A stretch of 64,000 nt of DNA, from positions 310,001-374,000 of the forward strand of contig NZ_NESL01000001.1 in the NCBI RefSeq assembly GCF_003063435.1, written 5' to 3'. Made by a program: the position numbers and the translations under genes. The DNA is from Limnohabitans sp. 2KL-1 (GTDB taxonomy: Bacteria; Pseudomonadota; Gammaproteobacteria; Burkholderiales; Burkholderiaceae_C). The notes under the pieces are model-generated. The model did no database searches. It saw only the letters and a program-made list of their open reading frames with translations, and was not told where the DNA came from. Shown here piece by piece: positions 62,944-64,000 of the stretch (its first letter is position 1; each line of letters begins with the position of its first letter).

Positions 62944-63785
62944 CTGGCTTCCTGCGTCGAGCTTGTAAGCGGGAAAATATGGTCGCTTCCCTTGATGAGT
63001 GGTTTTGTATTGGTTGACCGTACGTAGTCAGGACGTGGGTTGGGAACGTCGTTGCACCGGTTTGATACCGGGTTGTAGACCACATAAATCGCCCAACGAT
63101 TGTGCTGGGACAAGTTATGCCCCGAGGCGTGCAGAATATTGCAGTCAAAGAACACCACGGTGCCGGGCTTGCCAGTGATCGCCACCGGTGCGGGGCTGCG
63201 AGCCATGATTTCTAGCAGCTTGTCCTTCGGCGTCACATAAAACTTGTAGCCCGTAGCGTCGTTGAATTCTGGCTCTAGATTGCCCTCTTTGTGGCTGCCC
63301 GGAATGAAGTACAAGCACCCGTTCATTTCTGTTGGCTCGTCCAGCATGACCAACGCTGTAGTTGGACGTGCCTCAGGCATGCCATCTCGCTTCCAAGTTC
63401 CGTAGTCCTGGTGCCACGCCCACACCGAACCGTCAATGGCGGTCTTCAAATTGCATTTGGTGTGATGGATGTAGAGCTCCTGCTCGGAAAGCAGATCCTG
63501 TGCGGGCTCGAGCATACGTGAAGTACGCGAGACGGCATGAAACACCGGTGAACCTGTAGGGCCGTCTTGCTCGTGGACCTGATAGATAGTTTTGGCAATA
63601 TTGCTTCCCTTTTCCCGCACCAAGTGATCGGTGTCGATCACTTGAATTCGCTCAAGCTCGGCCCTCATGGCCGCTACTTCAGGGGCAGAAAAAAGGCCAT
63701 CAAGGGTGAGAAATCCATCACGGCGGTAGGTTTCGATCTGCAGATGGGTGAGGCGCACTGGCAAACTCCTTAAACAGGAGTTCAT
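62940..63785 (-). CDS. Phytanoyl-CoA dioxygenase (PhyH)-family protein
   Basis: The 281-residue oxygenase has the HxD motif (WAWHQDYGTWKRDG), the conserved MNGCLYFIPGSHKEG loop and a C-terminal iron-binding His in ILHASGHNLSQHNR with the 2-oxoglutarate Arg. It is the first of the translationally coupled pair. Its start lies 24 bp after the stop of the GntR-type regulator, so all three may be co-transcribed. Confidence 0.88.
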   Translation of the reverse strand: MNSCLRSLPVRLTHLQIETYRRDGFLTLDGLFSAPEVAAMRAELERIQVIDTDHLVREKGSNIAKTIYQVHEQDGPTGSPVFHAVSRTSRMLEPAQDLLSEQELYIHHTKCNLKTAIDGSVWAWHQDYGTWKRDGMPEARPTTALVMLDEPTEMNGCLYFIPGSHKEGNLEPEFNDATGYKFYVTPKDKLLEIMARSPAPVAITGKPGTVVFFDCNILHASGHNLSQHNRWAIYVVYNPVSNRCNDVPNPRPDYVRSTNTKPLIKGSDHIFPLTSSTQEAR

Positions 63786-63809
63786 GGTATGTGACTGGTA
63801 TGCCAGATG

Positions 63810-64000
63810 TCAAGTGCGGGTAATCAGGGTCCTGTGGGCGAAACCGAAAAGATCATCAATCAACCGATCACTTGCCTCGGCAGCCTTGTCAGATTTGCCG
63901 GAGGCCATCGCACGTGCAAGGGCCACGTGCAGACGCAGTGTCGCGTTGACTTGATCATGGTGATGGTAGAACCAGAAACGCCGTGAGGCCGAGTGCAGAG
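63810..64000 (-). CDS. C-terminal part of a GntR/FCD-family regulator, runs off the window
   Basis: Read on the minus strand from the window edge, 62 residues end at a TGA at 63810-63812. They read SRRFWFYHHHDQ and then ALARAMASGKSDKAAEASDRL, which matches the last helices of FCD-domain GntR regulators. The DNA-binding domain lies beyond the window. It probably regulates the dioxygenase genes that follow it on the same strand. Confidence 0.72.
   Translation of the reverse strand, partial: LHSASRRFWFYHHHDQVNATLRLHVALARAMASGKSDKAAEASDRLIDDLFGFAHRTLITRT

Overview
The window looks like a chromosomal segment from a free-living betaproteobacterium of the Burkholderiales, most likely Comamonadaceae (Limnohabitans/Rhodoferax/Polaromonas-like). 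The genus is an inference from high GC, codon use, GlnK-AmtB preceded by a TorF-type porin, TRAP and Bug/TctC solute-binding proteins, DctQM fusions and many LysR/DMT-type genes. No rRNA, tRNA, CRISPR array, insertion sequence or phage gene was recognised.

Layout. (1) 1-17.5 kb: two co-directional giant surface-protein genes. The first is cut by the window edge. The second is 4321 aa with a BapA-like N-terminus, an Ala-rich repeat region, nine exact-length 312-bp VCBS repeats and a duplicated Ig/lectin-like/RTX-like module. Both end in the same EF-hand-rich C-terminal module. A convergent 1026-aa TPR-GT41-GT4 glycosyltransferase fusion follows and may glycosylate them. (2) 20.8-25.2 kb: comM, then a nitrogen operon (TorF-like porin, glnK, amtB) behind a good sigma-54 promoter. 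(3) 25.3-34 kb: a LysR gene divergent from an operon of two PPC-domain proteins, SDR, thiolase, acyl-CoA ligase and a TRAP transporter (DctP, DctQM). This looks like uptake and CoA-dependent breakdown of an unidentified carboxylic acid; an SMP-30 lactonase gene follows. (4) 35.2-38.4 kb: a vapBC toxin-antitoxin pair with a palindromic operator, then glcE-glcF without an adjacent glcD. (5) 38.5-43.7 kb: two DUF4143 ATPases, each with an inverted repeat upstream, bracketing a four-gene operon (isochorismatase-like hydrolase, DUF1272 protein, EamA exporter, GlxA-type AraC regulator). (6) 43.9-55.4 kb: mostly small housekeeping/accessory genes: a YafY-regulator cluster, glutathione peroxidase, DMT transporters, DedA, a phytase-like esterase with a candidate PHO box, alanine racemase, TSUP permease and GMC oxidoreductase. 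(7) 55.5-64 kb: a degenerate Fic/winged-helix protein with twin operators, a Crp/Fnr regulator, and a leftward catabolic region (Baeyer-Villiger-type monooxygenase, SDR, Bug binding protein; two translationally coupled phytanoyl-CoA-dioxygenase-like proteins; the C-terminal end of a GntR/FCD regulator at the edge).

Gene starts were moved to internal ATGs where ribosome binding sites, family alignments or overlaps supported this. All functional calls rest on motif recognition by eye; no database search was run.
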